This document shows positions 6,664 through 14,317 of a stretch of 19,410 nt of DNA, in pieces. Both the position numbers and the translations under genes were made by a program. How positions within the stretch are numbered: the stretch's first letter is position 1; each line of letters starts with the position of its first letter. The notes under the pieces are model-generated. The model was not told the DNA's origin and ran no database searches. It worked only from the letters and a program-made list of their open reading frames with translations. Source of the stretch: Anaerolineales bacterium UBA2232. GTDB taxonomy: Bacteria; Chloroflexota; Anaerolineae; UBA2200. The DNA is taken from positions 1 to 19,410 of the forward strand of contig DDYO01000291.1 of NCBI GenBank assembly GCA_002348045.1. Direction: 5' to 3'.

Positions 6664-8837
6664 TGGCAGCAACAGAGAAACTACGTCAAGCTCACAAGGT
6701 ACTGGCGGAGTATCGGTACGAGCGCCCGAAAGTAGACAGGGGCTATGCCGGTCAAACCCTGCATGTGAATGTCGGCGAGAACCGCATCCAGGCCAAACCC
6801 GTTAACGAGAAGATGAAGCAGACGTTTGTGGGTGGCCGGGGGTTTGGACTGTGGCTTCTGTGGAATGCGGTGAACGGCAATACCCGCTGTATGGACCCCG
6901 AGAACGAGGTGATCCTGTCCAGCGGCCCACTGGGTGGAACGACGGTCTATCCCGGCGCGGGCAAGTCGATCGCAGTCAGCCTCTCGCCGTTGACCTGCGC
7001 ACCGGTGGACAGCAATGTCGGGGGCCACTTTGGACCGCTGCTCAAGTTCGCCGGTTGGGATGCCATCGAAGTGCAGGGCAACGCTGACGAAGAGGTCATC
7101 GTCCTGGTAGATGGCGACGCGGGCGTCGTGCAGATCCTGGCCGCGCCCGATGAGGCGGTGGATAGCTATGTCCTGCCGGAACAAGTGCTGGACGCCTTTG
7201 CCAGTTCGCCCGATGAGCGCGTGGGTATCTCGTCGGTTTCCACCGGCCCTGCGGCCGAGCACGTCAAAATGGCCTGTCTGAACGTCAGTTTCTACGACGA
7301 GCGCCGCAAGTTCGCCCGGCTGAAGCAAGCGGGCCGCGGCGGCATCGGAACGGTCCTGAGGCACAAGAAGGTCAAGGCCCTGGTGGTCAAGTTCAATGGC
7401 GTCAAAGGGGATTCCAATGGCCCGGCTGATTGGCCGGAATTGAGCGAGCTGGGCGTCAAGATGCACCGGGAGATCCACGACCTGGACGCTCGCATGTGCG
7501 ACATGCGGGGGGGAGGGACCACGTACCTCCCGTCCATCATGGACAAGTTCGACCTCTTGCCGGTGAACAACTTTCAGTATGGCTCTCATCCCGATGCGAC
7601 CAAGCTCTTCAAGCCGTACTTCACGCCCTATTTTAGCCTGGGTGTGCCCAACGGCTGCTGGTACGGGTGCACCCTGGCCTGCTCCATGTGCATCGAGCGG
7701 TTCACCCCGCGGACCGGGCCCTACCAGGGTCAGTCCGTCCGCGTGGATGGCCCCGAGTATGAGACCATCGCAGGGATAGGGTCCAACTGCGGGATCTTTG
7801 ACGCCGAGGCGATCATCGAGGGCAACTTTTACTGTGACATCTACGGGGTCGACACCATCTCCTACGGCACAGCTCTGGCTTTCGCCATGGAGTGCTACGA
7901 GGCTGGCGTCCTAACCAAAGAGCACACCGGCGGAGTGGAGCTGAACTTTGGCAACGCCGATGCCATGCTGGACCTGTTGCACCAGATGGCGCGGGGCGAA
8001 GGGTTTGGCGTGCTGATTGGACAGGGCGTGCGGCGCATGAAGCAGGTCTTTGCCGAGCGCTACGGGGCTGATCCAGGATTTCTGCAGGACATTGGCATGG
8101 AGGCCAAAGGGCTGGAGTATTCGGAGTATGTGACCAAGGAGTCCCTGGCGCAGCAGGCGGGCTACGGCCTGGCCAATAAGGGCCCGCAGCACGATGAGGC
8201 CTGGCTGATCTTTATGGATATGGTCGCCAAGCAGATCCCCACTTTTGAGGACAAGGCGGAAGCCCTGCACTACTTCCCCATGTTCCGCACGTGGTTTTCC
8301 CTCAACGGGCTCTGCAAGCTGCCCTGGAATGACATCGAGCCAGCGGACAACAAGACCAAGAACCCGCCGAAGCTGGCGGCGCGGGTGCCGGAGCACGTAG
8401 AGAACTATATTCGGTTCTTCCGGGCCGTCACCGGACGCGATGACCTGCGCGATCCTGACGACCTGGTGCGTATGTCCGAGGCAGTCTACAACTTTCAGCG
8501 GGTCTTTAACTTGAAGATGGGCTTTGGCACCCGCGAGCAGGACGCAATTCCGTATCGTTCTATGGGCCCGGTGACGGTGGAGGAATACGAGTCCAGGGCG
8601 GAGCGCTACGACCAGCAGTTGGGTGAGGAGGCGAGGATCAACCCGGAGGGCAAGACCACAGCCGAGAAGGTGGCAGCGCTGCGGGCTTTCCGCGAGCAGC
8701 GCTACGAGTCCCTGGTGGACGCCGTGTACAAGCGCCGGGGCTGGACGTCAAACGGGATTCCAACGCTGGAGACGGTCAAGAGCCTGGGCATCGACTATCC
8801 CGAGGTCGTGCAGTTGGTCACGGACCACACCACCTAG
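6663..8837 (+). CDS. Aldehyde:ferredoxin oxidoreductase (AOR) family tungsten enzyme
   Basis: A 724-residue protein from the ATG at 6663 (a GTG at 6660 would add one residue). The AOR N-terminal domain is clear: F-V-G-G-R-G-F-G (about 56-63), S-S-G-P-L-G-G (87-93), and G-G-H-F-G-P-L-L-K-F-A-G-W-D (120-133). A-G-R-G-G-I-G-T-V-L-R-H-K-K-V-K-A (about 223-239) closes that domain. The cluster-binding region reads G-C-W-Y-G-C-T-L-A-C-S-M-C (C332, C336, C340, C343), with a distal Cys in N-G-L-C-K-L (C551). C-D-I-Y-G-V-D-T-I-S (about 391-400) matches the pterin-binding DxxG motif. The family oxidises aldehydes to acids with a tungsto-bispterin and one [4Fe-4S] cluster, reducing ferredoxin, usually under anoxic conditions. 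The exact aldehyde is unknown. The protein is longer than hyperthermophile AOR (about 600 residues) and the first-Cys spacing is unusual. Confidence 0.88.
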   Translation: MAATEKLRQAHKVLAEYRYERPKVDRGYAGQTLHVNVGENRIQAKPVNEKMKQTFVGGRGFGLWLLWNAVNGNTRCMDPENEVILSSGPLGGTTVYPGAGKSIAVSLSPLTCAPVDSNVGGHFGPLLKFAGWDAIEVQGNADEEVIVLVDGDAGVVQILAAPDEAVDSYVLPEQVLDAFASSPDERVGISSVSTGPAAEHVKMACLNVSFYDERRKFARLKQAGRGGIGTVLRHKKVKALVVKFNGVKGDSNGPADWPELSELGVKMHREIHDLDARMCDMRGGGTTYLPSIMDKFDLLPVNNFQYGSHPDATKLFKPYFTPYFSLGVPNGCWYGCTLACSMCIERFTPRTGPYQGQSVRVDGPEYETIAGIGSNCGIFDAEAIIEGNFYCDIYGVDTISYGTALAFAMECYEAGVLTKEHTGGVELNFGNADAMLDLLHQMARGEGFGVLIGQGVRRMKQVFAERYGADPGFLQDIGMEAKGLEYSEYVTKESLAQQAGYGLANKGPQHDEAWLIFMDMVAKQIPTFEDKAEALHYFPMFRTWFSLNGLCKLPWNDIEPADNKTKNPPKLAARVPEHVENYIRFFRAVTGRDDLRDPDDLVRMSEAVYNFQRVFNLKMGFGTREQDAIPYRSMGPVTVEEYESRAERYDQQLGEEARINPEGKTTAEKVAALRAFREQRYESLVDAVYKRRGWTSNGIPTLETVKSLGIDYPEVVQLVTDHTT

Positions 8838-8866
8838 GGAATAACCACGTTGTGGGCCAGAATGTC

Positions 8867-8905
8867 AAACGGGGTCGGATCCGAAGCAGGGTTCCGACCC
8901 CGTTT
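8867..8905. terminator. Bidirectional rho-independent terminator
   Basis: AAACGGGGTCGGA (8867-8879) and TCCGACCCCGTTT (8893-8905) form a 13-bp perfect stem with a 13-nt loop. It lies between the convergent AOR gene and the Kelch gene, whose stop codon begins at the stem edge. T-runs follow on both strands (TTTTA on plus, TTTGACATT on minus). Confidence 0.85.
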
Positions 8906-10245
8906 TAGATCTCTGGCAAGAAGATGCGGTAGACCGTGCGATAGGCATAGTTGGTGTTGAGGTACCGGGCGCTCCAGCCGCCGATGATGTGAATCACGGC
9001 ACCCTCCAGACCAGGCACGGCATCGGCCCCCAGGGTTCGCCATTGTCCAAGGACTGGCGACTCAAAGGCTGTCCAGGTATCCTGGGCCGGGTCGTAACGT
9101 TCGCTGAATCCCAGGTACTGGGTCCAGCCGCCGCCTATGGCGTACAGGTAACCCTCGGCGCCCACCACGGCCAGTCCGCCGCGGGGCGCCCGCAGCGAAG
9201 CTTTCCGCTGCCACGGGCTGCCCGACTCGCCTTCTCGGCCGGGATCGTACGCCTCGCACAGGGTGGACTCACTGGCCCCGTCGTAGCCACCGACCACGTA
9301 GATTCGATCGTTGAGAGCGGTGGCCGCGCAAAAGCCACGGGGGCTGCTCATGGGTGTGCCGGCTGTCCACGCGTCATCAGTTGGGTCATAGATCCATACC
9401 TCGTTGAGGTAGCGGACTCCGCTTGACCCACCGTACAGGTAGAGGCGACCCTCAAAGGCCGTCAGCCCGTAGGCGAACGCCGGACTGGGCAGGGGGGCGG
9501 CTACACTCCACGTATCGGTACGGATGTCATAGACCTCCAAGGCAGCGATGGCCTGGTCCTGGCCGTCGTAACCACCGGGCACGTAGATGAGCGGGCCAAT
9601 AGCCGCGGCAGACGCGTTGCGCACCGCTTGCGGCTTGTCGCCAAGTCGGGACCAGCCATCGGTCACGGGGTCGTACACCTCGACCGCTGCACTGACCCCG
9701 TCAGCAGTGTCACCGCCGATGGCATAGACCTTGCCCTCCACGGCTACCACCGCCAGCCTGGCCCGGGCGGTGGGCATGCTGGACCGGGTCGTCCACCGGG
9801 AGGGGACGGGGTCGGTAGGATTGGCGGCTGAGGAGCCAGGGCGGTCGCTGAAGGGACCGCCGACATTGCTTCCGGCGGTTCGGGCCGGGGGCAGGACCAC
9901 TGCCGCGCCGATGAGCAGCGCCGATAGGATGAAAAAGGCCCGCTGCCACGCTGCGATGCGTGGGCGCGGCAAGCGGACCGGCGGGGCCTCGGTGGAGGCC
10001 TGGGGTTCCTCCGCGGCACGCTCAGCGACGTGCACCAGGCCACTGCGCACGGCGTACATGGTGGCCTCGGTACGCGATTCCACGCCCAACTTGGCAAAGA
10101 TGTTGCGCAGGTGCACCTTGACGGTGTTGACGCTGATGTACAGATCCCGGGCGACTTGATGATTGGTGGCGCCGGTGGCCACGAGGCGGAGGATTTCCAC
10201 CTCGCGCTCGCTGAGAGCGCCGGGGGATGCTTGATCATTCTGCAT
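8905..10245 (-). CDS. LuxR-type HTH / single TM / six-Kelch-repeat membrane protein
   Basis: 446 residues from the ATG at 10245, 8 nt after the upstream stop. Residues 10-70 are a LuxR/NarL winged-type HTH ([18 protein letters not shown] and [16 protein letters not shown]). A hydrophobic helix lies at about 99-118, followed by a Pro/Ser linker. Six Kelch blades follow, with glycine pairs at 177, 224, 272, 319, 371 and 422 and Y-D-P-x-T-D-x-W motifs. This predicts a DNA-binding domain in the cytoplasm tethered to an outward-facing beta-propeller, possibly a one-component sensor, or a protein whose HTH is released by cleavage. No receiver domain is present. The ribosome site is weak, so coupling to the upstream gene is likely. 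The architecture is clear; its ligand and targets are unknown. Confidence 0.82.
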   Translation of the reverse strand: MQNDQASPGALSEREVEILRLVATGATNHQVARDLYISVNTVKVHLRNIFAKLGVESRTEATMYAVRSGLVHVAERAAEEPQASTEAPPVRLPRPRIAAWQRAFFILSALLIGAAVVLPPARTAGSNVGGPFSDRPGSSAANPTDPVPSRWTTRSSMPTARARLAVVAVEGKVYAIGGDTADGVSAAVEVYDPVTDGWSRLGDKPQAVRNASAAAIGPLIYVPGGYDGQDQAIAALEVYDIRTDTWSVAAPLPSPAFAYGLTAFEGRLYLYGGSSGVRYLNEVWIYDPTDDAWTAGTPMSSPRGFCAATALNDRIYVVGGYDGASESTLCEAYDPGREGESGSPWQRKASLRAPRGGLAVVGAEGYLYAIGGGWTQYLGFSERYDPAQDTWTAFESPVLGQWRTLGADAVPGLEGAVIHIIGGWSARYLNTNYAYRTVYRIFLPEI

Positions 10246-10253
10246 GGCGACGG

Positions 10254-11519
10254 CTACTTGTGTCCGATCCAGAATTGCTGGGGAGGGATGTTGCGACCCT
10301 GGCGGACTTCCAGGGGCAAGCCGGCTCCCTGCAACGCCGCCAAATCCTGCTCGTGGCACATCAGCACCGCCGCTGGCTGAGAGTACCTTTCCTGGTACTT
10401 GGGCAGCCAGGAGCGCACCACATCCGCCAGGTTGTCGCCTGATGGGGCCACCACCCAGACGTACTCCGGTCCTGGCTCGGGACCCTCGGACGGTCCGCGT
10501 CCGGCTGAGGGCGCCGTGCGCTGGGATACGCTGCGCCGGACAGGCCTGGGTGGCGTCAGGTGATCCAGATCCACGGACGCCCCATCGTCATCCAGGCCGG
10601 CCTCCGGCAGCTCTTCTCCCCAACCAGTGGCCTCATCGGCAAGCGTTTCTGCAGGCACTGGCTCGGCTCGGACGATTGGCTTGCGGAGGGCAGGGGTCAC
10701 TTTGGGACTGGTGTCCACCTCATCGACCAGAGCGCTGATGGCATCCAGGGAACGGTCAGGAACCAGGGGGGTCTCTGGTGGCTGAGACCGCTGGACCGCC
10801 TGCGGACGCTGAGGGGATGCCGGTCGTGCCTGCCGGACGCCCGGGCCGTCGGCTCCCTTGTTTTGCTTGACCGCAGGGACGCTTCGGGTGGGGCCGGTGG
10901 CTGTGGTGGGTCGTGGCGGCGAGGTTTGTGGGACGGGCGTTTTTGAGGCCTGGGGTGCCGCCGGAGCCGCCGGGGAACGCTGAGACAATGCTGGAATCTC
11001 CAGGTCGTCAGTCGTCGGGACCGAGGGCGGCGTTGGATGGGTGACCGTCACGGGTGGTCGGACGGTCGCGGCTGGCGCCTCAAACCCGGGAATGTCCACC
11101 GTGTCCGCGTCGGGGCGTCGGGCTGCCGTCGGGCGACTGCTGGCGACAGGAAGCCCAGCGGGTCCGGTGAGACCCGGGATCTCCACCACATCGACAGAAG
11201 GCCGAACCGGTGGCTTGGCCGTCGAGGCGCGGGAGGGTGGAGACTCAAGTGGGCTGGGGCGGTCTGCGGGCCTGGGACCGGACGCTGATCGTGCAGCGGA
11301 ATCAGGCGACAGGGAGGTCCGGGGCAAATCTGCTTGATCGCCGTGAGCAGGCGTCGCGGGTGCCGCACGACGGACCACATCCATCCAGATGTCGTCCTGC
11401 GCGTCCAACGATCGCTGCCAGGCCTCCACTTCGTCGCGGGTCGCGGTGCCGACGACTTCGCCGTCCACCAGCCTAACCCAACGACCGGGCCTGAATTCGT
11501 GGTAAGTAATCCTGGTCAT
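10254..11519 (-). CDS. Pro-rich disordered protein with three DxxEIPGL-type repeats (unknown function)
   Basis: 421 residues from the ATG at 11519, chosen because a promoter ends 8 bp upstream. It has a short folded N-terminus (1-50, [11 protein letters not shown]), a long Pro/Ala/Ser-rich low-complexity middle (51-345) and a folded C-terminus (350-421). The C-terminus begins [18 protein letters not shown] and ends F-W-I-G-H-K. Three short repeats stand in the disordered part: DVVEIPGL (110-117), DTVDIPGF (139-146) and DDLEIPAL (171-178). There is no signal peptide or membrane helix. The repeats look like docking motifs for a partner. It is co-transcribed with the LuxR/TM/Kelch gene 8 nt downstream, so the two probably work together. 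I do not recognise a family. Confidence 0.75.
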   Translation of the reverse strand: MTRITYHEFRPGRWVRLVDGEVVGTATRDEVEAWQRSLDAQDDIWMDVVRRAAPATPAHGDQADLPRTSLSPDSAARSASGPRPADRPSPLESPPSRASTAKPPVRPSVDVVEIPGLTGPAGLPVASSRPTAARRPDADTVDIPGFEAPAATVRPPVTVTHPTPPSVPTTDDLEIPALSQRSPAAPAAPQASKTPVPQTSPPRPTTATGPTRSVPAVKQNKGADGPGVRQARPASPQRPQAVQRSQPPETPLVPDRSLDAISALVDEVDTSPKVTPALRKPIVRAEPVPAETLADEATGWGEELPEAGLDDDGASVDLDHLTPPRPVRRSVSQRTAPSAGRGPSEGPEPGPEYVWVVAPSGDNLADVVRSWLPKYQERYSQPAAVLMCHEQDLAALQGAGLPLEVRQGRNIPPQQFWIGHK

Positions 11520-11527
11520 CTTGACGT

Positions 11528-11556
11528 ATTCTACATCAGAGGAGGTCAAGGGGCAA
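11528..11556 (-). promoter_or_regulatory. Promoter giving a nearly leaderless transcript
   Basis: On the minus strand TTGCCC (11556-11551), a 17-bp spacer and TAGAAT (11533-11528) end only 8 bp before the ATG at 11519. No Shine-Dalgarno fits in the remaining ACGTCAAG. A leaderless or near-leaderless mRNA is expected. Confidence 0.5.
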
Positions 11557-11721
11557 GGGATGCGATAGCGCCGAACCTCAGCTCCGACTGAGATTGCCCT
11601 CGAACTCGATGTCCCGTTGGTGGCCGGCGACGCCACGCCAAAGAGCTGAGTCACTGCGGAACAGACTGCGCTGATAGGCATTCCGAGCGACACCGTCCAG
11701 GGTGGCAAAACGGGGTTCAGG

Positions 11722-11816
11722 CGCGCCCGGAGGGATTTGAACCCACGGCCTTTAGATTCGAAGTCTACTGCTCTCCCGTCAAGCGGGACGAACGGTATCC
11801 ACTGAGCTACGGGCTA
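11722..11816 (-). tRNA. tRNA-Arg(UCG)-like gene with 22-nt D-loop insertion (possibly a pseudo-tRNA)
   Basis: The minus strand carries a recognisable tRNA. It has a D-stem GCTC/GAGC, an anticodon loop CTTCGAA (anticodon UCG) and a T-loop TTCAAAT. Without the insertion the length would be 73 nt. Bases 11774-11795 are an extra 22 nt inside the D-loop, containing the hairpin TCCCG-CTTGA-CGGGA. The acceptor halves TAGCCCG and CGGGCGC pair at only five of seven positions. The T-stem GTGGG/CCCTC has one T-T mismatch, and anticodon-stem pair 27-43 is G-A. No CCA is encoded (CCT). It may be a decaying gene or one broken by an insertion; a functional tRNA with an unusual arm cannot be excluded. Confidence 0.7.
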
Positions 11817-11843
11817 GATATAGTATGTCCAAGGCACCGACCT

Positions 11844-11855
11844 ACTACCAGTAGT
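11844..11855. repeat. Short inverted repeat between the tRNA-like gene and the HTH gene
   Basis: ACTAC-CA-GTAGT lies in the 67-bp gap upstream of the tRNA-like gene and directly downstream of the excisionase-type HTH gene. It is too short to be more than a candidate protein site or weak hairpin. Confidence 0.3.
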
Positions 11856-11883
11856 GGTATTCCTTGATTACTTGACCTTGCGA

Positions 11884-12093
11884 TTACGCCGAATCTATTG
11901 CTCGTTTCTGGGCGATACTTCGCCCATGCTCTACCCAGACTTGAAGCGATTGATAGTCAACCTGCCACACGCGCCCAAACTTGCGCGAGGCCAACTTGCC
12001 GGCTGAACAGAGTTGCCGGATGCGTTGCTCTGTTACTCCGGCAATCTTGGCGGCCTGTTGTGCGGTTATCCACTCAGTAGTAACGTTGCCCAT
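11884..12093 (-). CDS. Excisionase-type (MerR-like) helix-turn-helix DNA-binding protein
   Basis: A 69-residue protein from the ATG at 12093. The HTH reads W-I-T-A-Q-Q-A-A-K-I-A-G-V-T-E-Q-R-I-R-Q-L-C (8-29), and the wing reads G-K-L-A-S-R-K-F-G-R-V-W-Q-V-D (32-46). This is the layout of the 'DNA-binding, excisionase family' domain (HTH_17 type), used by phage and element excision factors and by small regulators. A longer upstream reading exists but would cross the promoter and operator. A decayed paralog with the same promoter layout lies at 18729-18887. Its position 67 bp from an interrupted tRNA suits a recombination directionality factor, but no integrase is in the window. It could equally be an autoregulator. 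Confidence 0.82.
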   Translation of the reverse strand: MGNVTTEWITAQQAAKIAGVTEQRIRQLCSAGKLASRKFGRVWQVDYQSLQVWVEHGRSIAQKRAIDSA

Positions 12094-12107
12094 TTGCGAT
12101 AACGCAA
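12094..12107 (-). promoter_or_regulatory. TTGCG-N4-CGCAA operator at the HTH gene start
   Basis: A perfect inverted repeat TTGCG-TTAT-CGCAA (minus strand) abuts the ATG and covers the expected transcription start. The same element (TTGCG-CAAG-CGCAT) sits at the identical position in the decayed copy at 18888-18901. Autoregulation by the HTH protein is inferred. Confidence 0.6.
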
Positions 12108-12135
12108 GTATAGAGCGCTTGCGTGCTTTTGTCAA
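12107..12135 (-). promoter_or_regulatory. Strong sigma-70 promoter of the HTH gene
   Basis: TTGACA (12135-12130), a 17-bp spacer and TATACT (12112-12107) on the minus strand. Only 13 bp separate the -10 from the ATG, leaving a leader of about 6-7 nt without a Shine-Dalgarno. Confidence 0.75.
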
Positions 12136-12275
12136 GCGGCCCGTTAACGAAGCAATGGAAATCCCAACAGATGGCGGATATGCTACTCGCCACAGTCGTT
12201 GCTTTCCAGCACACACAAGCGGCTGCACGTGGTCGTGATGCGGTTTGAAACTGAGACACTCATGCGTCTAGGTAT

Positions 12276-13358
12276 TTACCGCTGCCGTACAGAACTCACG
12301 ATAGTCCCGAAAGTGAGCTTGGCCGTTTCTGCAAGACTCTCCCCTGTTGTACGTAGGATGACAAAGACTTCATCACCCTCTGGTGTTACGACAATGGCGC
12401 ATAGCTCTTCTGCTATCTTATCGCTATTCGGGCGACGCACGGAAAACGCAACCAAATAGCCTCGATTAAGGGCATATGCGCCGACTTTGGCAGAATGCTC
12501 TGAATAATGGTCGAAGCCTTCGCTTTCGAGCGTAGTCTGCAGCAAGAACAAGCGTCCCGCGTCTGAGTCTAGCTCTGTGTAAGCGGGCTCGTCATGAATG
12601 ACGACCCGTACTTCTGCAGCACCATCCGCGCTTGTGAAGAGTGCATACCTATTTTCACTACCGATGTAACTCCCAGTCCAGTCACCTGGAACAGAGACAA
12701 TCAGACGCTCGCTATCGGCCAACCAAAAGTGTTGCCAACCGTAAGGTGGTGTGAAGGGTTTCGCCTGCTGTAGCCGTGCCTCTAGCGCTTCTGCCGTGGG
12801 ATTAGAGGCTTCGTAGGCAGCCAAAGGGTTCTCAGTGAACTTCCTAATCTCCGCGTTAACGACTTTTCTGGCCGTATTGGCCGCGCTGAATTTCCGGTCA
12901 ATCGCAGTATCATCTTGTTTCTGCATGAAGGCTATGAAGGAGTCTATCTCAGTTTCCATCGCGACCGTGACAAAGTCGTGCAGATGGTTGGCACACTCTG
13001 GGCGTTCCATCTTTCGGGCGGCCCTTTTGACATCCTGCAATTTCTTGACAATTGGTGCGAGTAATGCTCGCGGGGTAGAATTCGCCACCCTCACGGTGTC
13101 GTCCCACTCTTCAAACAGTGAATCTAACTCGTTTAGATAGCTCCTTGCGTCATCGTCAAGACATGAAACGCGAGGTTTCGCTGCCTGAGTCGGCGACGGG
13201 ACTTCCGTAGGTGTCGCCGGCAGAATAGGTATCAGCGCACAAGGCGAACACGAAACCGACAGTATCAGAACGAACGCAAGGAGAACCAGACGGACATTGG
13301 GCGTGGCTGCTATCTTGCCTGTCAGAGAACCTGTTCGCAACAGCGAAGCATGAAACAT
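12276..13358 (-). CDS. Putative lipoprotein of unknown function
   Basis: 360 residues from the ATG at 13358, which is preceded by GCGAGGAAACCC; an in-frame ATG 24 bp upstream has no such site. Residues 22-36 form a hydrophobic signal segment ending I-L-S-V-S-C, with C37 the likely lipidated cysteine. A short Pro/Thr linker (about 43-60) and a helical charged region (about 65-200) follow. The C-terminal part (about 215-360) begins P-P-Y-G-W-Q-H-F-W-L-A-D-S-E-R-L-I-V-S-V-P. It resembles the PsbP-like or 'serine protease-like' beta domains common as surface lipoprotein tails, but I cannot assign a family. It should be exported and membrane anchored. It is not visibly in an operon with a neighbour: 427 bp lie upstream and about 180 bp downstream. 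Confidence 0.75.
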   Translation of the reverse strand: MFHASLLRTGSLTGKIAATPNVRLVLLAFVLILSVSCSPCALIPILPATPTEVPSPTQAAKPRVSCLDDDARSYLNELDSLFEEWDDTVRVANSTPRALLAPIVKKLQDVKRAARKMERPECANHLHDFVTVAMETEIDSFIAFMQKQDDTAIDRKFSAANTARKVVNAEIRKFTENPLAAYEASNPTAEALEARLQQAKPFTPPYGWQHFWLADSERLIVSVPGDWTGSYIGSENRYALFTSADGAAEVRVVIHDEPAYTELDSDAGRLFLLQTTLESEGFDHYSEHSAKVGAYALNRGYLVAFSVRRPNSDKIAEELCAIVVTPEGDEVFVILRTTGESLAETAKLTFGTIVSSVRQR

Positions 13359-13785
13359 GGGTTTCCTCGCATGTCTCAGCAACCTATCACGGGTTGGAGG
13401 TATCCCGTATCCGGGGGAATATCACCCGCCATGTGATGTCGTTGGTCGTGCAAGTAGTGGCTGGGCAATCACCCTGTCACACTACACCCTCAAACAGGGT
13501 ACCACGCTCGGCCCTTCAGTTCCAATTCCGGCAATATCAGCGCAAACAACTCAGCCAGTTAGCCGACTTGCAGCCAACGGGACTCGATGGCGGAGTGCAG
13601 GCAGTTCGGAGTTCACCCTCCGATGGACGGTGCCCGGGACTTCAAGCAGTCCCGAGGTGTCCTGTTCTGGTGCCATTGTACCTTGTCCCTTACTAGTCGT
13701 CAAGGCTCGATGCCAGATGTTACCGCCGGCAGTAGGTTGACCCTGTGATTGGCAAGGGTGTTTCCCAAGCGGCTCTCTCCACAAT
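13359..13785. other. 427-bp stretch without a supportable gene
   Basis: Open frames exist on both strands, but none resembles a known protein or has a convincing ribosome site. Two hairpin-forming inverted repeats are visible: ACCCTGT (13471-13477) with ACAGGGT (13494-13500), and CGGGACT (13635-13641) with AGTCCCG (13648-13654, 6-nt loop). Neither is followed by a T-run. The stretch may hold a structured RNA or gene debris. Confidence 0.4.
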
Positions 13786-14288
13786 CTAGCTGCGCTGTAG
13801 CCTGCCCTGGCGATACTGCCTGCCGGAGTCGCAATATCGATTCAGGTCGTTCAACAAACTGAGCATGAATTCGAGGCCAGCTACTGCTTGGTGTGGCTTA
13901 GGCTCTAGTGCCTGCGATGAGCTGCGTCCGGAATGAATCAGGTTGCGCCATTCGCGGAGAATATGGCTTATTGAGTAGGTCTGCTCACTAATGCCTTCAG
14001 CCCCTTTGCGAGCTCTATCATCGTATAGAATCTCCATGACAATAGAGGCGCCTTCACGGGCTTTGAAAGTCCCAGGGCAGCGGCCATGGCCTTTGGCTTG
14101 TTTCTGACAAGGTAGTCCAGCAATGCTGCTTCCGAAATGCTTCCCAAGAGCAGGACAAACGACTTTGGGTTAGCTGTGGGGTCGAGCCGTCGCAACTCGG
14201 ACAAGTCCTGCGCGGCTACTCCCAGCAGTCTTTGGTCTTTGATGCACGACAAAGTCACCTGCTGCAGCCTCAGGCGGCTACTCACCAC
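13786..14288 (-). pseudogene. Frameshifted unknown protein with HILREWRNLIH motif (HEPN-like?)
   Basis: Two overlapping frames form one plausible protein of about 167 residues. Frame one runs from a GTG at 14288 through N-P-K-S-F-V-L-L-L-G-S-I-S-E-A-A-L-L-D-Y-L to F-Y-T-M-I-E-L-A-K-G, then meets a stop near 13967. The other frame continues with I-S-E-Q-T-Y-S-I-S-H-I-L-R-E-W-R-N-L-I-H-S-G-R and ends at 13786. The join falls at AAAGGGG (14007-14001), read in frame one as GCA AAG GGG. This is exactly the X-XXY-YYZ register for -1 slippage, and also a homopolymer prone to indel. Alternatives are a dead gene, a sequencing error or programmed frameshifting. The R-N-L-I-H segment recalls HEPN-type RNx(n)H motifs, but the assignment is tentative. 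Confidence 0.55.
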
Positions 14289-14317
14289 CTACCAGTACCT
14301 AACCCCAATTACGAATC

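Noticed and set aside
6681..7589. 302-residue minus-strand open frame inside the AOR gene
   Set aside because: It is antisense to well-conserved AOR motifs and has no domain or ribosome site.
13551..13784. Possible group II intron or reverse-transcriptase debris
   Set aside because: No domain V-like element and no reverse-transcriptase motif could be found. The impression rested only on GC-rich hairpins.
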